Assembly (NCBI RefSeq): GCF_900166965.1
Contig: NZ_FUZI01000004.1
Location: forward strand, 186,001 to 250,000
Length of the DNA stretch: 64,000 bases
Direction of reading: 5' to 3'
Source: Photobacterium piscicola
Lineage (GTDB): Bacteria; Pseudomonadota; Gammaproteobacteria; Enterobacterales; Vibrionaceae
The translations under genes and the position numbers were made by a program. The notes below the pieces were generated by a model, which was not told the origin of the DNA, did no database searches, and saw only the letters and a list, made by a program, of their open reading frames with translations. Shown here in pieces: positions 51,603 to 62,440 of the stretch (position 1 is the first letter of the stretch; every line of letters starts with the position of its first letter).

Positions 51603-51983
51603 TTATGCTAGCATGGTGCCATTTGATTCAATCAATACCCAACCATTGCCATCAGGATCATTAAAGGTCGCAAATCGCCCTTCCATCATTGTAATAATTT
51701 CAGATAGTGCCACACCTCGACTGCTAAGCTCTTGATATGTAGATTGAATATCATGCGTTTGAACCACTAAACCTTGTACCCCTCCCGCTTCCATCCCCGC
51801 AAAAGGTTTTACTAAACTGATCGTTGTTTCAGCCCCTTTTGGCACCAGTTGTACCCACCGAGTTTGTTGATTCTCAGCATGATCTCTTATTAATTCAAAC
51901 CCTAATACATCACGATAAAATTGCAGTGCTTGATTTTGATCTGTGACTGGAATTGATACCGTATCAACTCGACAAATAGACAT
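51603..51983 (-). CDS. VOC-family (glyoxalase/bleomycin resistance-like) protein
   Basis: About 126 residues forming one glyoxalase-type module pair: RVDTVSIPVTDQNQALQFYR, then ALSEIITMMEGRFATFNDPDGN. The ending DPDGNGWVLIE is typical of metal-binding VOC proteins. Substrate unknown. The ATG at 51983 has GAG closely upstream; upstream in-frame starts (51998, 52046) are less likely. It is convergent with yeaD and divergent from prkA. Confidence 0.88.
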   Translation of the reverse strand: MSICRVDTVSIPVTDQNQALQFYRDVLGFELIRDHAENQQTRWVQLVPKGAETTISLVKPFAGMEAGGVQGLVVQTHDIQSTYQELSSRGVALSEIITMMEGRFATFNDPDGNGWVLIESNGTMLA

Positions 51984-52536
51984 AACATCTCGCTCCATAC
52001 TTTTAAACACTAACATGACCGTCCATATTGAGATTAAATCAGTCATTTGCCTTTTGTGTTAAAAAATGAGTATGCCCCCTTAGATTCTTACAATTTATCA
52101 TTCGCTCTTAATGTTAAGACAGAGCAAAAAAATCACGCTATGACAAAAAAACACAATAAAACTGCCTTTAATACATAATCAAAACATTTACTTCATAACT
52201 AAATACTTAATCAGTAATAAAAACTAATAAGCATATAAGTCATAGCATTTACATCCAACTGATAAACTCATCATCTACAAACACAAAAACAACATAGATA
52301 CAATAACTTTGCAACAAATTAGCTTGCGAAACCCTTTAAATTAAAGGATAGTGATTGGTATCGGTTATTTAATCGGCAATTTTATCCTATCAACTGTGAA
52401 AAAATTTATTCACCAATCAGTAATTCTGCAATACAAAGTAGCAAGTTCAGACTAGGCTTAAATAAGTAAGCAATGCAAAAACACTATGTTTTTCATTAAT
52501 TACTCTCAAATATAAGAACGATTCAGGGGGCATACT
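51984..52536. other. Region upstream of prkA
   Basis: About 550 AT-rich bases between the divergent VOC gene and prkA. The only element I can point to is CTAGGCTTAA at 52452-52461, close to the extended -10 of sigma-S promoters. No small RNA, riboswitch or open frame is evident. Confidence 0.5.
52452..52461 (+). promoter_or_regulatory. Possible sigma-S -10 element for prkA
   Basis: CTAGGCTTAA matches the sigma-S extended -10 CTATACTTAA at 8 of 10 positions and lies about 75 bases before the prkA ATG. The homologous yeaGH operon of E. coli is RpoS-dependent, which is the main reason to take it seriously. Confidence 0.4.
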
Positions 52537-54471
52537 ATGAGTATTTTTGACCACTATCGTCAGCGCTATGAAGAAGCTAAAGACGAAGAGCTTTCATTAC
52601 AAGAATTCCTTGATATCTGTAAAGACGATCGTAGTTCTTACGTCAACGCAGCAGAGCGTCTTCTAATGGCTATTGGCGAGCCAGAAATGATTGATACCGC
52701 ACAAGATCCACATCTTAGCCGCTTATTTTCCAACCGCGTAATATCACGTTATGACACCTTTAAAGATTTTTATGGCATGGAAGAAGCCATTGAACAAATT
52801 GTGTCTTACCTTAAACATGCGGCTCAAGGACTTGAAGAACGTAAACAAATTCTCTATTTATTAGGCCCTGTTGGTGGTGGTAAATCATCATTAGCTGAAA
52901 AACTTAAAAGTTTAATGCAAAAAGTGCCGATTTATATTCTTACGGCTAATGGCGAACGTAGCCCAGTCAATGATCATCCTTTCTGTTTGTTTGATAAACA
53001 AGAAGATGGTGGATTACTAAAAGATGAATATGGCATTCCTGGCCGTTATCTTAATAGTATTATGTCGCCATGGGCTGCCAAACGATTACATGAATTTGGT
53101 GGTGATATCACTCAATTTAAAGTGATAAAAGTACGCCCTTCGATTCTGGATCAGGTCGGTATTGCTAAAACGGAACCGGGTGATGAAAATAATCAGGATA
53201 TTTCATCATTAGTCGGTAAAGTTGATATTCGCCAACTTGAGCATTTCTCGCAAGATGATCCCGATGCATACAGTTATTCAGGCGCCTTATGTAAAGCAAA
53301 CCAAGGCTTAATGGAGTTTGTTGAGATGTTTAAAGCACCATTAAAAGTGCTACATCCATTATTAACAGCGACTCAAGAAGGTAACTATAACGGTACTGAA
53401 GGACTATCAGCATTGCCTTTTGATGGCATGATTTTAGCGCACTCAAACGAATCAGAGTGGCAGACATTCCGTAATAATAAGACTAATGAGGCCTTCCTCG
53501 ATCGTGTTTACATCGTTAAAGTTCCTTATTGTTTACGGGTTTCTGAAGAAATGCGTATTTACGAAAAATTATTACAAAACAGTGAGCTATCATCGGCACC
53601 ATGCTCACCAAGTACCCTTGAAATTCTAGCGCGTTTCACTGTGCTATCACGTCTAAAAGAGCCTGAAAACTCAAGTGTATATTCAAAAATGCGTGTCTAT
53701 GATGGTGAAACACTTAAAGATACCGATCCAAAAGCAAAATCATATCAAGAGTACCGTGACTATGCGGGCGTTGATGAAGGCATGAATGGATTATCAACCC
53801 GTTTCGCCTTTAAGATCCTCTCACGTGTATTTAACTTTGATCATGCTGAAGTTGCGGCTAACCCTGTTCACCTATTCTATGTGCTTGAACAACAAATAGA
53901 GCGTGAACAATTCCCACAAGATATTGCTGAAAAATATCTAGAGCATCTCAAAGGCTTCTTAACGCCTAAATATGTTGAATTTATTGGTAAAGAAATTCAA
54001 ACCGCTTATCTGGAATCTTATTCAGAATACGGCCAAAACATCTTTGATCGTTATGTAAGTTATGCTGACTTTTGGATTCAAGATCAAGAGTATCGTGATC
54101 CTGATACAGGCCAATTGTTTGACCGTTCTGCGCTCAATAATGAACTCGAGAAAATTGAGAAACCTGCAGGTATCAGTAATCCAAAAGATTTCCGAAATGA
54201 AATTGTTAATTTTGTTCTTCGTGCTCGTGCCAATAATGCAGGTAAAAATCCAAATTGGACTAGCTATGAAAAGCTACGAACTGTAATTGAGAAAAAAATG
54301 TTCTCTAATACAGAAGAGCTGTTACCGGTTATTTCCTTTAATGCGAAAACCTCAACAGACGAGCAGAAAAAACATGATGATTTTGTTGCTCGAATGATGG
54401 AGAAAGGCTATACCCGCAAACAAGTTCGCTTATTGTCTGAATGGTACTTACGCGTGCGTAAGTCGTCGTAA
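52537..54471 (+). CDS. yeaG: PrkA/YeaG-family serine protein kinase
   Basis: 644 residues. An AAA domain with P-loop GPVGGGKS at 110-117 is followed by the PrkA C-terminal kinase-like domain. E. coli YeaG is expressed in stationary phase and nitrogen starvation and can autophosphorylate; Bacillus PrkA affects sporulation. AGGGGG precedes the ATG. It is the first gene of yeaG-yeaH-spoVR; yeaH starts 25 bases after its stop. Confidence 0.96.
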   Translation: MSIFDHYRQRYEEAKDEELSLQEFLDICKDDRSSYVNAAERLLMAIGEPEMIDTAQDPHLSRLFSNRVISRYDTFKDFYGMEEAIEQIVSYLKHAAQGLEERKQILYLLGPVGGGKSSLAEKLKSLMQKVPIYILTANGERSPVNDHPFCLFDKQEDGGLLKDEYGIPGRYLNSIMSPWAAKRLHEFGGDITQFKVIKVRPSILDQVGIAKTEPGDENNQDISSLVGKVDIRQLEHFSQDDPDAYSYSGALCKANQGLMEFVEMFKAPLKVLHPLLTATQEGNYNGTEGLSALPFDGMILAHSNESEWQTFRNNKTNEAFLDRVYIVKVPYCLRVSEEMRIYEKLLQNSELSSAPCSPSTLEILARFTVLSRLKEPENSSVYSKMRVYDGETLKDTDPKAKSYQEYRDYAGVDEGMNGLSTRFAFKILSRVFNFDHAEVAANPVHLFYVLEQQIEREQFPQDIAEKYLEHLKGFLTPKYVEFIGKEIQTAYLESYSEYGQNIFDRYVSYADFWIQDQEYRDPDTGQLFDRSALNNELEKIEKPAGISNPKDFRNEIVNFVLRARANNAGKNPNWTSYEKLRTVIEKKMFSNTEELLPVISFNAKTSTDEQKKHDDFVARMMEKGYTRKQVRLLSEWYLRVRKSS

Positions 54472-54496
54472 CCAACTGACAACAAAGGGGGGAACT

Positions 54497-55768
54497 ATGG
54501 CACACTTTATTGATCGAAGGCTCAATGGTAAAAATAAGAGCACCGTCAATCGCCAACGTTTTTTACGCCGTCATAAACAGCGAATTAAAGAGTCAATCGC
54601 TGATGCAGTAAATAAACGTTCGATTACTGATGTCGATAGTGGTGAGGATATAACCATCCCCTCTCGCGACATTAGCGAACCAACCTTTCATCAAGGTAAA
54701 GGTGGGCAACGAGAAGTCGTTCACCCAGGTAATGACCAATTTAGTCCCGGCGATCGCATCGAACGACCACAAGGAGGTGGTGGTCAAGGCGGCGCGGGCG
54801 AAGGTCAAGCAAGTCCTGATGGCGATGGACAAGATGATTTTGTTTTCCAAATTTCAAAAGACGAATACCTTGATCTATTGTTTGAAGACTTAGAATTACC
54901 TAATTTACAAAAAAACGCGATTAATCAACTTGTAGAATGGAAAACGTTTCGTGCTGGGTATAAATCACAAGGCGTACCATCAAATATCGCTATCGTAAAA
55001 TCATTGCAAAATTCACTCGCAAGACGAACCGCAATGACCGCAGGTAAGCGGCGAAAAGTACGAGAGCTAGAGCAAGCACTGGCGTTATTATTTACAACTG
55101 AGCCTGCTCAACCGTTTGAAGAAGAACGGATTAAACAAGAGATTGACGTGCTACGGAAAAAGATTAACCGTACTCCATTTATTGATACATTTGACTTACG
55201 ATATAAGAACTACGAACGTCGTCCACAACCATCAAGTCAGGCGGTTATGTTTTGCTTAATGGATGTATCCGGCTCAATGGATCAGGCGACAAAAGATATT
55301 GCTAAGCGGTTCTATATATTACTGTATTTATTTTTAAACCGTACTTACAAAAATGTTGAAGTGGTGTTTATTCGTCACCACACTCAAGCAAAAGAAGTGG
55401 ATGAGCATGAGTTTTTCTACTCTCAAGAAACCGGTGGCACAATAGTATCAAGTGCATTGAAAATGATGCATGACATCGTTAAACAACGCTATCGTCCCGA
55501 AGAGTGGAATATTTATGCGGCACAAGCATCTGATGGCGATAATTGGGCAGATGATTCCCCAGGTTGTCGTGAATTGCTTGATAAACACATACTTCCAGTA
55601 ACACGTTATTATTCATACATAGAAATCACTCGTCGAGCACATCAAACATTATGGCGAGAGTATGAAGCGTTACACAGCAGCCATGAGAATTTTGCGATGC
55701 AAAATATTAAAACTGTTGAAGATATTTTCCCCGTGTTTAGGGAATTATTTAAAAAACAAGTCAGTTAA
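54497..55768 (+). CDS. yeaH: YeaH family protein (DUF444, von Willebrand A-like)
   Basis: 423 residues. The N-terminus is basic ([19 protein letters not shown]), then a Gly-rich low-complexity stretch near 85-105. A von Willebrand A-type domain has the MIDAS motif DVSGSMD near residue 255. Works with YeaG in stress response; its exact role is unknown. A strong GGGGGG ribosome binding site lies just upstream. spoVR follows after about 105 bases. Confidence 0.95.
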   Translation: MAHFIDRRLNGKNKSTVNRQRFLRRHKQRIKESIADAVNKRSITDVDSGEDITIPSRDISEPTFHQGKGGQREVVHPGNDQFSPGDRIERPQGGGGQGGAGEGQASPDGDGQDDFVFQISKDEYLDLLFEDLELPNLQKNAINQLVEWKTFRAGYKSQGVPSNIAIVKSLQNSLARRTAMTAGKRRKVRELEQALALLFTTEPAQPFEEERIKQEIDVLRKKINRTPFIDTFDLRYKNYERRPQPSSQAVMFCLMDVSGSMDQATKDIAKRFYILLYLFLNRTYKNVEVVFIRHHTQAKEVDEHEFFYSQETGGTIVSSALKMMHDIVKQRYRPEEWNIYAAQASDGDNWADDSPGCRELLDKHILPVTRYYSYIEITRRAHQTLWREYEALHSSHENFAMQNIKTVEDIFPVFRELFKKQVS

Positions 55769-55874
55769 ATTAACGCTACTCCATGATACTAACCATAATC
55801 GGCACAGCATAAGCCTTGTGCCGATTTATGCCAACTTATCAGTATCGAGTGGACAAACATGGGGAGATTGAGTG

Positions 55875-57404
55875 ATGGCAATAATGACAACAACAAAACC
55901 ACTCAGTGATGGACCAGATTGGACTTTTGATTTGCTTGAACAATATCACGTTGAAATTAAGCGTGTAGCTGCACACTATCGCCTTGATACTTACCCAAAT
56001 CAAATTGAAGTTATCACTGCCGAACAAATGATGGATGCCTATTCCAGTATCGGAATGCCTATCAATTACCACCACTGGTCATTTGGTAAGCGCTTTATTG
56101 AAACTGAGCGAGGCTACAAACATGGCCAGATGGGCTTAGCCTATGAGATCGTAATTAATTCCGACCCTTGTATCGCTTATCTGATGGAAGAAAACACCAT
56201 TACTATGCAAGCCCTCGTAATGGCACATGCATGTTATGGGCACAACTCTTTCTTTAAAAGCAATTACCTGTTTAAAACTTGGACTGATGCCAGTTCTATC
56301 ATTGATTATCTATTGTTTGCCCGTAAATATATTACAGAATGCGAAGAAAAATATGGTGTTGATGATGTAGAAAAACTGCTCGATTCATGTCATGCCTTGA
56401 TGAATTATGGCGTTGATCGCTACAAGCGCCCTCAAAAAATATCACTAGTTGAAGAAACTGCACGCCAGAAGGCCCGTGAAGATTATTTGCAATCTCAAGT
56501 CAATTCTTTATGGCGCACCATTCCCCAACACCAAGCCAAAGAAACCATATTAGAAGAAGAACGTTTTCCATCAGAACCACAAGAAAATATTCTCTATTTC
56601 TTTGAAAAACACGCCCCACTACTGGAACCATGGCAACGAGAGTTAGTACGCATAGTACGTAAAGTTAGCCAATATTTTTACCCACAAAAACAGACCCAAG
56701 TCATGAACGAAGGTTGGGCAACATTTTGGCATTATTCAATTCTAAACCACCTCTATGATGAAGGATTGGTAACAGATCGATTCATCATGGAATTTTTACA
56801 CAGCCATACTAATGTGGTCGCACAACCTGAATACAATAGCCCTTATTACAATGGCATAAATCCTTACGCGTTAGGATTTGCAATGTTCCAAGATATTCGT
56901 CGTATTTGTGAGCATCCAACCGAAGAAGATAAATATTGGTTTCCTGATATTGCTGGATCAAATTGGCTCGATACTCTCCATTTTGCAATGGAAAACTTCA
57001 AAGATGAAAGCTTTATAAGCCAGTTTTTATCACCAAAATTAATGCGTGACTTTAAGCTTTTCGCTGTCGATGATGATGACCGTCATAACTATGTTGAAGT
57101 CAGTGCTATCCATAATGAAGAAGGTTATCACGCCATTAGAGAAAAGTTATCGTCTCAATACAACCTCAGCAATAATGAGCCTAACTTACAAGTTTGGAAC
57201 GTGGCACTTCGAGGAGATCGTTCATTAACATTACGTTACATTCCACACAATCGAATACCATTAGCAGACAGTCATGCCGAAGTGATAAAACACCTGCACC
57301 GACTATGGGGATTTAGAGTGACCCTCGAAGAGGAATTACCAGATGGACGTGGAAAAATTATAGCAACTTGTCCGGCAAATACGCAGTACAACACTGATAT
57401 ATAA
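55875..57404 (+). CDS. ycgB: SpoVR family protein (YcgB)
   Basis: 509 residues. Signatures include MPINYHHWSFGKRF, VMAHACYGHNSFFKSN and MNEGWATFWHYSILNHLYDE, rich in conserved His and Glu that could bind a metal. In Bacillus, SpoVR is needed for spore cortex formation; in enteric bacteria YcgB belongs to the RpoS regulon. Biochemical function unknown. GGGGAG precedes the ATG by eight bases; a GTG three bases earlier (55872) is in frame. In E. coli ycgB lies next to fadR, as here. Confidence 0.95.
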   Translation: MAIMTTTKPLSDGPDWTFDLLEQYHVEIKRVAAHYRLDTYPNQIEVITAEQMMDAYSSIGMPINYHHWSFGKRFIETERGYKHGQMGLAYEIVINSDPCIAYLMEENTITMQALVMAHACYGHNSFFKSNYLFKTWTDASSIIDYLLFARKYITECEEKYGVDDVEKLLDSCHALMNYGVDRYKRPQKISLVEETARQKAREDYLQSQVNSLWRTIPQHQAKETILEEERFPSEPQENILYFFEKHAPLLEPWQRELVRIVRKVSQYFYPQKQTQVMNEGWATFWHYSILNHLYDEGLVTDRFIMEFLHSHTNVVAQPEYNSPYYNGINPYALGFAMFQDIRRICEHPTEEDKYWFPDIAGSNWLDTLHFAMENFKDESFISQFLSPKLMRDFKLFAVDDDDRHNYVEVSAIHNEEGYHAIREKLSSQYNLSNNEPNLQVWNVALRGDRSLTLRYIPHNRIPLADSHAEVIKHLHRLWGFRVTLEEELPDGRGKIIATCPANTQYNTDI

Positions 57405-57424
57405 CATCAGCCTCAGCCACAATA

Positions 57425-57465
57425 TAAAAAAGGGGGAACCAACATAACGTTGATTCCCCCGTTTT
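57425..57465. terminator. Bidirectional terminator between spoVR and fadR
   Basis: GGGGGAACCAAC and GTTGATTCCCCC pair, flanked by A and T runs. Confidence 0.9.
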
Positions 57466-57488
57466 AATTTTTTTAAGAACAGTAACTA

Positions 57489-58340
57489 TTACTGCTCTTC
57501 TTCATATAAATATTTAGAGATTTTAACACGATGGGTATACCAAATCGCCCCACTTTCTCGGCCATATTTTTTAATGCGATCAGCAACTAACTCAGGTTGA
57601 TGACCATCACAGTATGATTGCAAATCACTATAGAAATTAAGCGCTAATTGACATGCTTCTGGATTCATAAAGTAATAACCGCCAACGCGAGTATAAATTT
57701 TACGTAATCCATTAATTGTCAGCACATATAGCGTATTACCTGATTTTCCTGCCATTCCTTGGAATAAACGGTAATCATAGTAATTAAAAGCACGGGCTCG
57801 ACAAACTTCCTCACATAACTGAGGATCATTTTTACCGTATTTATCAACGATCTTTTTTACTTCTTGCAGTAAATCTAATCGATCATCACTATTTTCAATA
57901 AACTCAGCAAAACTCTCAGCTGCGAGTAATCGTTGACATGATTCAATTACATGTTGAATTAATTCACTGGAATTTTCTGGATTACCTTTGACAGCATAAC
58001 GCATAAAAACACTACTGATATCAGTACGAGCCGCTAATAAATCAGCTAATACGCGTTGAACATCCTGTCCATCTAATGTAATTAACGTATCTAAAATGCT
58101 TAAACCAGAGGTCTCCATGTAATTATTTACACGGGTAGGTTTACCATGTTGAATAGTTAGCCAACCATCTCGAGCCAAACGTTGTAATACTTCACGCAGC
58201 GTTGTTCGAGTTACGCCAATCAGTTCTGAAAGTTCACGTTCAGCAGGAAGAATAGAGCCCTGAGGAAAGTGATTATTCCAGATACTTTCAATAATGTATT
58301 TCTCAGCAAACGTCGCTGGGCTATCTGCCTTAATAACCAT
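57489..58340 (-). CDS. fadR: Fatty acid metabolism regulator FadR (long Vibrio type)
   Basis: 283 residues. A GntR winged-helix domain (about 1-75) with [20 protein letters not shown] is followed by the acyl-CoA-binding helical domain. E. coli FadR has 239 residues; the extra length agrees with the roughly 40-residue insertion reported for V. cholerae FadR, which adds ligand-binding capacity. It represses beta-oxidation genes and activates unsaturated fatty acid synthesis. Convergent with spoVR and divergent from nhaB, as in E. coli. A likely operator is at fadH. Confidence 0.96.
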   Translation of the reverse strand: MVIKADSPATFAEKYIIESIWNNHFPQGSILPAERELSELIGVTRTTLREVLQRLARDGWLTIQHGKPTRVNNYMETSGLSILDTLITLDGQDVQRVLADLLAARTDISSVFMRYAVKGNPENSSELIQHVIESCQRLLAAESFAEFIENSDDRLDLLQEVKKIVDKYGKNDPQLCEEVCRARAFNYYDYRLFQGMAGKSGNTLYVLTINGLRKIYTRVGGYYFMNPEACQLALNFYSDLQSYCDGHQPELVADRIKKYGRESGAIWYTHRVKISKYLYEEEQ

Positions 58341-58860
58341 CTAAGTTCAATCCAATTCGCTTCTTGTTTATATTATTTATTAACACTCATCATACCACTA
58401 GTTGTTCAATAGCTGAAATCTAGTACATAACTCTGACATAGCGCAGATAGATATGTACAAAAATAAACCATCTATCCCCTTAAAGGTTGCATTGGTTGCA
58501 TTATTTTATCAGCTAGCGATATTTTGCCTTTAACATTCTGTATATTGTACCCTTAATGTCTTAGGTATCACCCTCAGTTTGTGATGAAAATGTCATAATA
58601 ATTTTACATAGTTATGTCTGCGATTGACTAATCAATTTCAATCGGTAAAGTTATCATTAACAAACTGGGAGCAAATGGACGCTGCTGCCTGCTTTAAGTT
58701 AAATATCATCATCGGTTATTTATGGTGTTTATCTTAAAGAACTTATCACTGCTAAAAATTATTGGCATGACGCCATCAATTCTCTGCTGATTAGTGCTCG
58801 CGGGCGGCTTTTAGACCATTTCGTACCTTTAAATTTGCACTAATAATAAGAGATTCAAAC
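58341..58860. other. fadR-nhaB divergent intergenic region
   Basis: About 520 bases with both promoters. TGTGATGAAAATGTCATA at 58577-58594 loosely resembles a CRP or FNR half-site pair but does not meet either consensus. No open frame, small RNA or terminator could be supported. Confidence 0.4.
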
Positions 58861-60450
58861 ATGGCTATATCGCTAGGGAATGCCTTCATAAAGAACTTTT
58901 TAGGTAAGGCGCCTGACTGGTACAAGATTGCAATTATTTCTTTTCTTATCATTAACCCACTGGTTTTCTTTCTCGTTGATCCTTTTGTTGCTGGTTGGTT
59001 ATTGGTAGTGGAATTTATTTTCACTTTAGCAATGGCACTTAAATGTTACCCGCTCCAACCTGGTGGCTTACTTGCTATTGAAGCTGTCGCCATCGGCATG
59101 ACCAGTGCTGAACAAGTAAAGCACGAGCTTGTTGCAAATATCGAAGTATTATTACTGCTTGTCTTTATGGTGGCTGGCATCTACTTCATGAAGCAGCTGT
59201 TGCTGTTTATTTTCACCAAAATACTCATTAGCATAAAATCTAAGATACTGCTTTCTCTCGCTTTTTGTATCATGGCGGCATTCTTATCTGCCTTCCTTGA
59301 TGCATTAACCGTTATTGCCGTCGTTATTAGTGTAACGGTTGGCTTCTATAGCATTTATCATAAAGTCGCTTCAGGGCAAGATCCAAGCGCCAATCATGAT
59401 CATACCGATGATGATCATGTTCAAGAACTGAGTCGTGACGATTTAGAAAACTACCGTGCCTTTTTACGTAGTTTATTAATGCATGCCGGTGTAGGTACGG
59501 CACTCGGTGGTGTAATGACCATGGTTGGTGAACCACAAAACTTAATTATTGCCGATCAAGCGGGTTGGCAATTTGGTGAGTTCATTATTCGTATGTCACC
59601 GGTTTCTATTCCAGTGCTGATTTGTGGTCTCTTTACCTGTGTGTTGATTGAGAAATTTAAAATTTGTGGTTATGGCGCAAAATTACCTGAAAATGTTCGC
59701 ACGATTTTGGTTGATTTAGACAACGAAGAACGTAAACGTCGCACTAACCTTGATTACGCTAAATTTATCGTTCAAGGTATTATTGCGGTATGGTTAATTG
59801 TTGGTCTAGCAATGCACTTAGCGGCGGTAGGATTAATCGGTTTAACGGTCATTATTTTTGCAACCGCATTTACAGGCATAACGGAAGAACATGCATTAGG
59901 AAAGGCGTTTGAAGAAGCTTTACCTTTTACCGCACTACTTGCAGTCTTTTTCTCGGTCGTTGCTGTCATTATTGATCAACAACTATTTACGCCAATTATC
60001 GGCTGGGTGTTAAGCCTTGAAGGTAGTTCACAATTGACCATGTTCTATATTGCCAATGGTGTCTTATCGATGGTTTCAGATAATGTGTTTGTTGGCACGG
60101 TATACATTAATGAAGTTAAAGCAGCATTACTTCATGGTGTTATCGATCGCAATCAATTTGATATGTTAGCTGTTGCTATCAATACTGGTACTAATTTACC
60201 GTCAGTGGCGACACCTAATGGTCAAGCGGCCTTCTTATTTGTTCTAACCTCTGCGTTGGCACCGCTCATTCGACTTTCTTACGGACGTATGGTGTATATG
60301 GCTTTACCTTATACAATCGTATTAACCTTTGTGGGTTTAGCCGGTATTGAACTGTTATTAGTTCCGATGACTGATTGGTTTTATAGTATGAATTGGTTAA
60401 CACAAGGCACAGTAGATGCTGCGGCATTAATTCCTGCGGTAGGTCATTAA
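58861..60450 (+). CDS. nhaB: Na+/H+ antiporter NhaB
   Basis: A 529-residue inner membrane protein with about 12 helices. [19 protein letters not shown] and [20 protein letters not shown] are NhaB signatures; [19 protein letters not shown] is the conserved late segment. It extrudes sodium for protons (3 H+ per 2 Na+ in E. coli). AAGAGA is about seven bases before the ATG. fadR-nhaB-dsbB is the E. coli order. Confidence 0.97.
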   Translation: MAISLGNAFIKNFLGKAPDWYKIAIISFLIINPLVFFLVDPFVAGWLLVVEFIFTLAMALKCYPLQPGGLLAIEAVAIGMTSAEQVKHELVANIEVLLLLVFMVAGIYFMKQLLLFIFTKILISIKSKILLSLAFCIMAAFLSAFLDALTVIAVVISVTVGFYSIYHKVASGQDPSANHDHTDDDHVQELSRDDLENYRAFLRSLLMHAGVGTALGGVMTMVGEPQNLIIADQAGWQFGEFIIRMSPVSIPVLICGLFTCVLIEKFKICGYGAKLPENVRTILVDLDNEERKRRTNLDYAKFIVQGIIAVWLIVGLAMHLAAVGLIGLTVIIFATAFTGITEEHALGKAFEEALPFTALLAVFFSVVAVIIDQQLFTPIIGWVLSLEGSSQLTMFYIANGVLSMVSDNVFVGTVYINEVKAALLHGVIDRNQFDMLAVAINTGTNLPSVATPNGQAAFLFVLTSALAPLIRLSYGRMVYMALPYTIVLTFVGLAGIELLLVPMTDWFYSMNWLTQGTVDAAALIPAVGH

Positions 60451-60592
60451 AAGAACACAATCGACTTATATGACGATTTACTTATCTTCAGAGCTATGAT
60501 TGAATAACGTTCAGTAATAAGTGCCATTTATCATTTCAAGGCCCTGATGTTCAGGGCTTTGTTTTATCCAGTTAGCCATTAGAGTATCCAGA

Positions 60593-61105
60593 ATGAAAGT
60601 GCTTAATTCTTTTTCAAAAACACGTTTAGCTTGGTTGCTATTGCTACTGTCCATTATTTTCTTTGAAAGTTCTGCACTCTTTTTTGAACATGTAATGAAA
60701 CTCGCACCCTGTGTAATGTGTGTTTATGAACGTGTTGCAATGATGGGGATTGGTATTGCCGCTCTAATTGGTTTATTGGCGCCTAAAAATGGCCTATTAC
60801 GCTGGTTAGGATTAGCTGGCTGGGGATTTAGTGCTTACCGTGGTCTTGAATTAGCCTATCAACATGTAGGATTTCAATTTAACCCATCACCCTTTGCTAC
60901 TTGTGATTTATTTGTCCAATTTCCTTCATGGGCACCACTTAACCATTGGGTTCCATGGATGTTTGAAGCCTATGGTGATTGTGCCAAAGTGGTATGGACC
61001 TTCCTTGATCTTTCAATGCCACAATGGCTAGTAATCATTTTTGCTGCCAACCTTATTGTTTGGGCCGTCATGGTTATTGCACAATTTTTTGGTAACAAGC
61101 GCTAA
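60593..61105 (+). CDS. dsbB: Disulfide bond formation protein B
   Basis: A 170-residue inner membrane quinone reductase that reoxidises DsbA. Four helices. The first cysteine pair is C40-C43 (CVMC) and the second is C104 and C130, the latter at the E. coli positions. R48 in the VYERVAM segment contacts quinone. It follows nhaB by 142 bases. Confidence 0.97.
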   Translation: MKVLNSFSKTRLAWLLLLLSIIFFESSALFFEHVMKLAPCVMCVYERVAMMGIGIAALIGLLAPKNGLLRWLGLAGWGFSAYRGLELAYQHVGFQFNPSPFATCDLFVQFPSWAPLNHWVPWMFEAYGDCAKVVWTFLDLSMPQWLVIIFAANLIVWAVMVIAQFFGNKR

Positions 61106-61134
61106 GCTATTACAGCTACATAAAAAACGAATAT

Positions 61135-61167
61135 AAAAAAAGCGAAGCACAATGCTTCGCTTTTTTT
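61135..61167. terminator. Bidirectional terminator between dsbB and the Nudix gene
   Basis: GCGAAGCA and TGCTTCGC pair around CAA, flanked by runs of A and T. Confidence 0.93.
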
Positions 61168-61194
61168 ATGCGCCACTATAGTAGCAACGTGTAC

Positions 61195-61620
61195 TTAGCT
61201 AATATCGCTATCTCTTGAAGCTATATACTGTTGTAACGCGGCAATAATAGGATAATCAGCAGCACAAAACTGATAATCCGCTAATTGTCGTAATGAAACC
61301 CACGCTATTTTTTGATGGCTATTGAGCATAATATCCCCTTGCCGCCAATGGGATAAATAACCTTTAAGCTCAACGACTTTATCACCATAATCAAACACAC
61401 TATCAGCAAGCCACATTCCCGTTGTAGTCGTTATCGACAGCTCTTCAGACAGTTCTCGTTCAAGGGCTTGTATTGGGGTTTCACCCTGCTCAACTTTGCC
61501 ACCAGGAAATTCCCACAGCCCCCCCTGACTCGCATCATCAAACCGTTGGGCAATAAAATAATATCCCTGCTTTTCAATCACCCCCGCAACAACAATGACA
61601 TGTGGCTTTGCTATTGTCAT
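61195..61620 (-). CDS. Nudix hydrolase (MutT/NudG-like)
   Basis: 141 residues. The Nudix box is complete: GGKVEQGETPIQALERELSE followed by EL. The N-terminal VVAGVIEKQGYYFIAQRF and the GLWEFPGGK segment are typical of (deoxy)nucleoside triphosphate pyrophosphohydrolases such as MutT and NudG; which one cannot be decided. Its ATG overlaps the stop of the preceding YecA-type gene as TAATG, so the two are coupled. Confidence 0.9.
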   Translation of the reverse strand: MTIAKPHVIVVAGVIEKQGYYFIAQRFDDASQGGLWEFPGGKVEQGETPIQALERELSEELSITTTTGMWLADSVFDYGDKVVELKGYLSHWRQGDIMLNSHQKIAWVSLRQLADYQFCAADYPIIAALQQYIASRDSDIS

Positions 61621-62273
61621 TACAGCGTTTTACCACAGCATTGTTTAAATTTCTTGCCACTTTCACATGGACAAGGATCGTTACGTCCAATACCTTTAAA
61701 TGGATTAATTGCTTGAGCTCCAGAACCTATTTGCAATTGATCCGCCGCCATCATCACTTCGGTTAGCATTAAGGGTAACTGTGTATATAACTCACTGGCT
61801 GCTGGCATACCAGTAACACCCGCTTGTTCCATTTGCGCCAATGTTGCCGCTTCATCCACCAGTAACATTAATGTCGTTAATAGTGCTGACAACATGCGCA
61901 TGGTGCCATCAGAAACGGTTTGCTGTTGCCAATTAGGCTCAATGAATGCCCACACAGCCAAAAATCCTTGCGCAAACTCACGTAACGCATTTTGATTACT
62001 GCCATCTTGCTGCCAAATCAAATTCGTTGGTAATTGGTATTCACCCGCTTTAACCTTACGATATTGCATTTCAAAATGACTAAGAATTGGCATTTTATCG
62101 GCGTCATCAACCATGACAACCGCAGCTTCATCACCACCACCATTGATTAAAACTGGCAGCCATATTTCTGGCTCCATTGGCTTTGGGTTAGCATTCGCAG
62201 CAAATAAAGCACCTTCAATAAAAGCCGCTGACATCCCTTGCCAATGTGATGGTAACGTCATTAATGTATTCAT
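61620..62273 (-). CDS. YecA-family protein (UPF0149) with SEC-C motif
   Basis: 217 residues. The UPF0149 helical domain (about 10-180) is followed by a zinc-binding SEC-C tail: [18 protein letters not shown]. The same tail is found in SecA and in E. coli YecA, which binds ribosomes. Function here is unknown. AGGA lies seven bases before the ATG. It forms a two-gene operon with the Nudix gene. Confidence 0.88.
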   Translation of the reverse strand: MNTLMTLPSHWQGMSAAFIEGALFAANANPKPMEPEIWLPVLINGGGDEAAVVMVDDADKMPILSHFEMQYRKVKAGEYQLPTNLIWQQDGSNQNALREFAQGFLAVWAFIEPNWQQQTVSDGTMRMLSALLTTLMLLVDEAATLAQMEQAGVTGMPAASELYTQLPLMLTEVMMAADQLQIGSGAQAINPFKGIGRNDPCPCESGKKFKQCCGKTL

Positions 62274-62440
62274 TCGATGTCCTACAGGTTAATTCTTTTG
62301 ATTCACTTTACCGCTATTATACGTCGAATATGCATGGCAATAGCCATAACGACACCATTAATCGCCGTTAATCGCTAAAATTTGATAAAGTTAAAAGCAA
62401 ATTAAATAAAAATACGTTATTTATAGCCCTCGACTTATAT

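Noticed and set aside
58577-58594. Possible CRP/FNR site between fadR and nhaB
   Set aside because: The second half-site does not fit either consensus at the required spacing.
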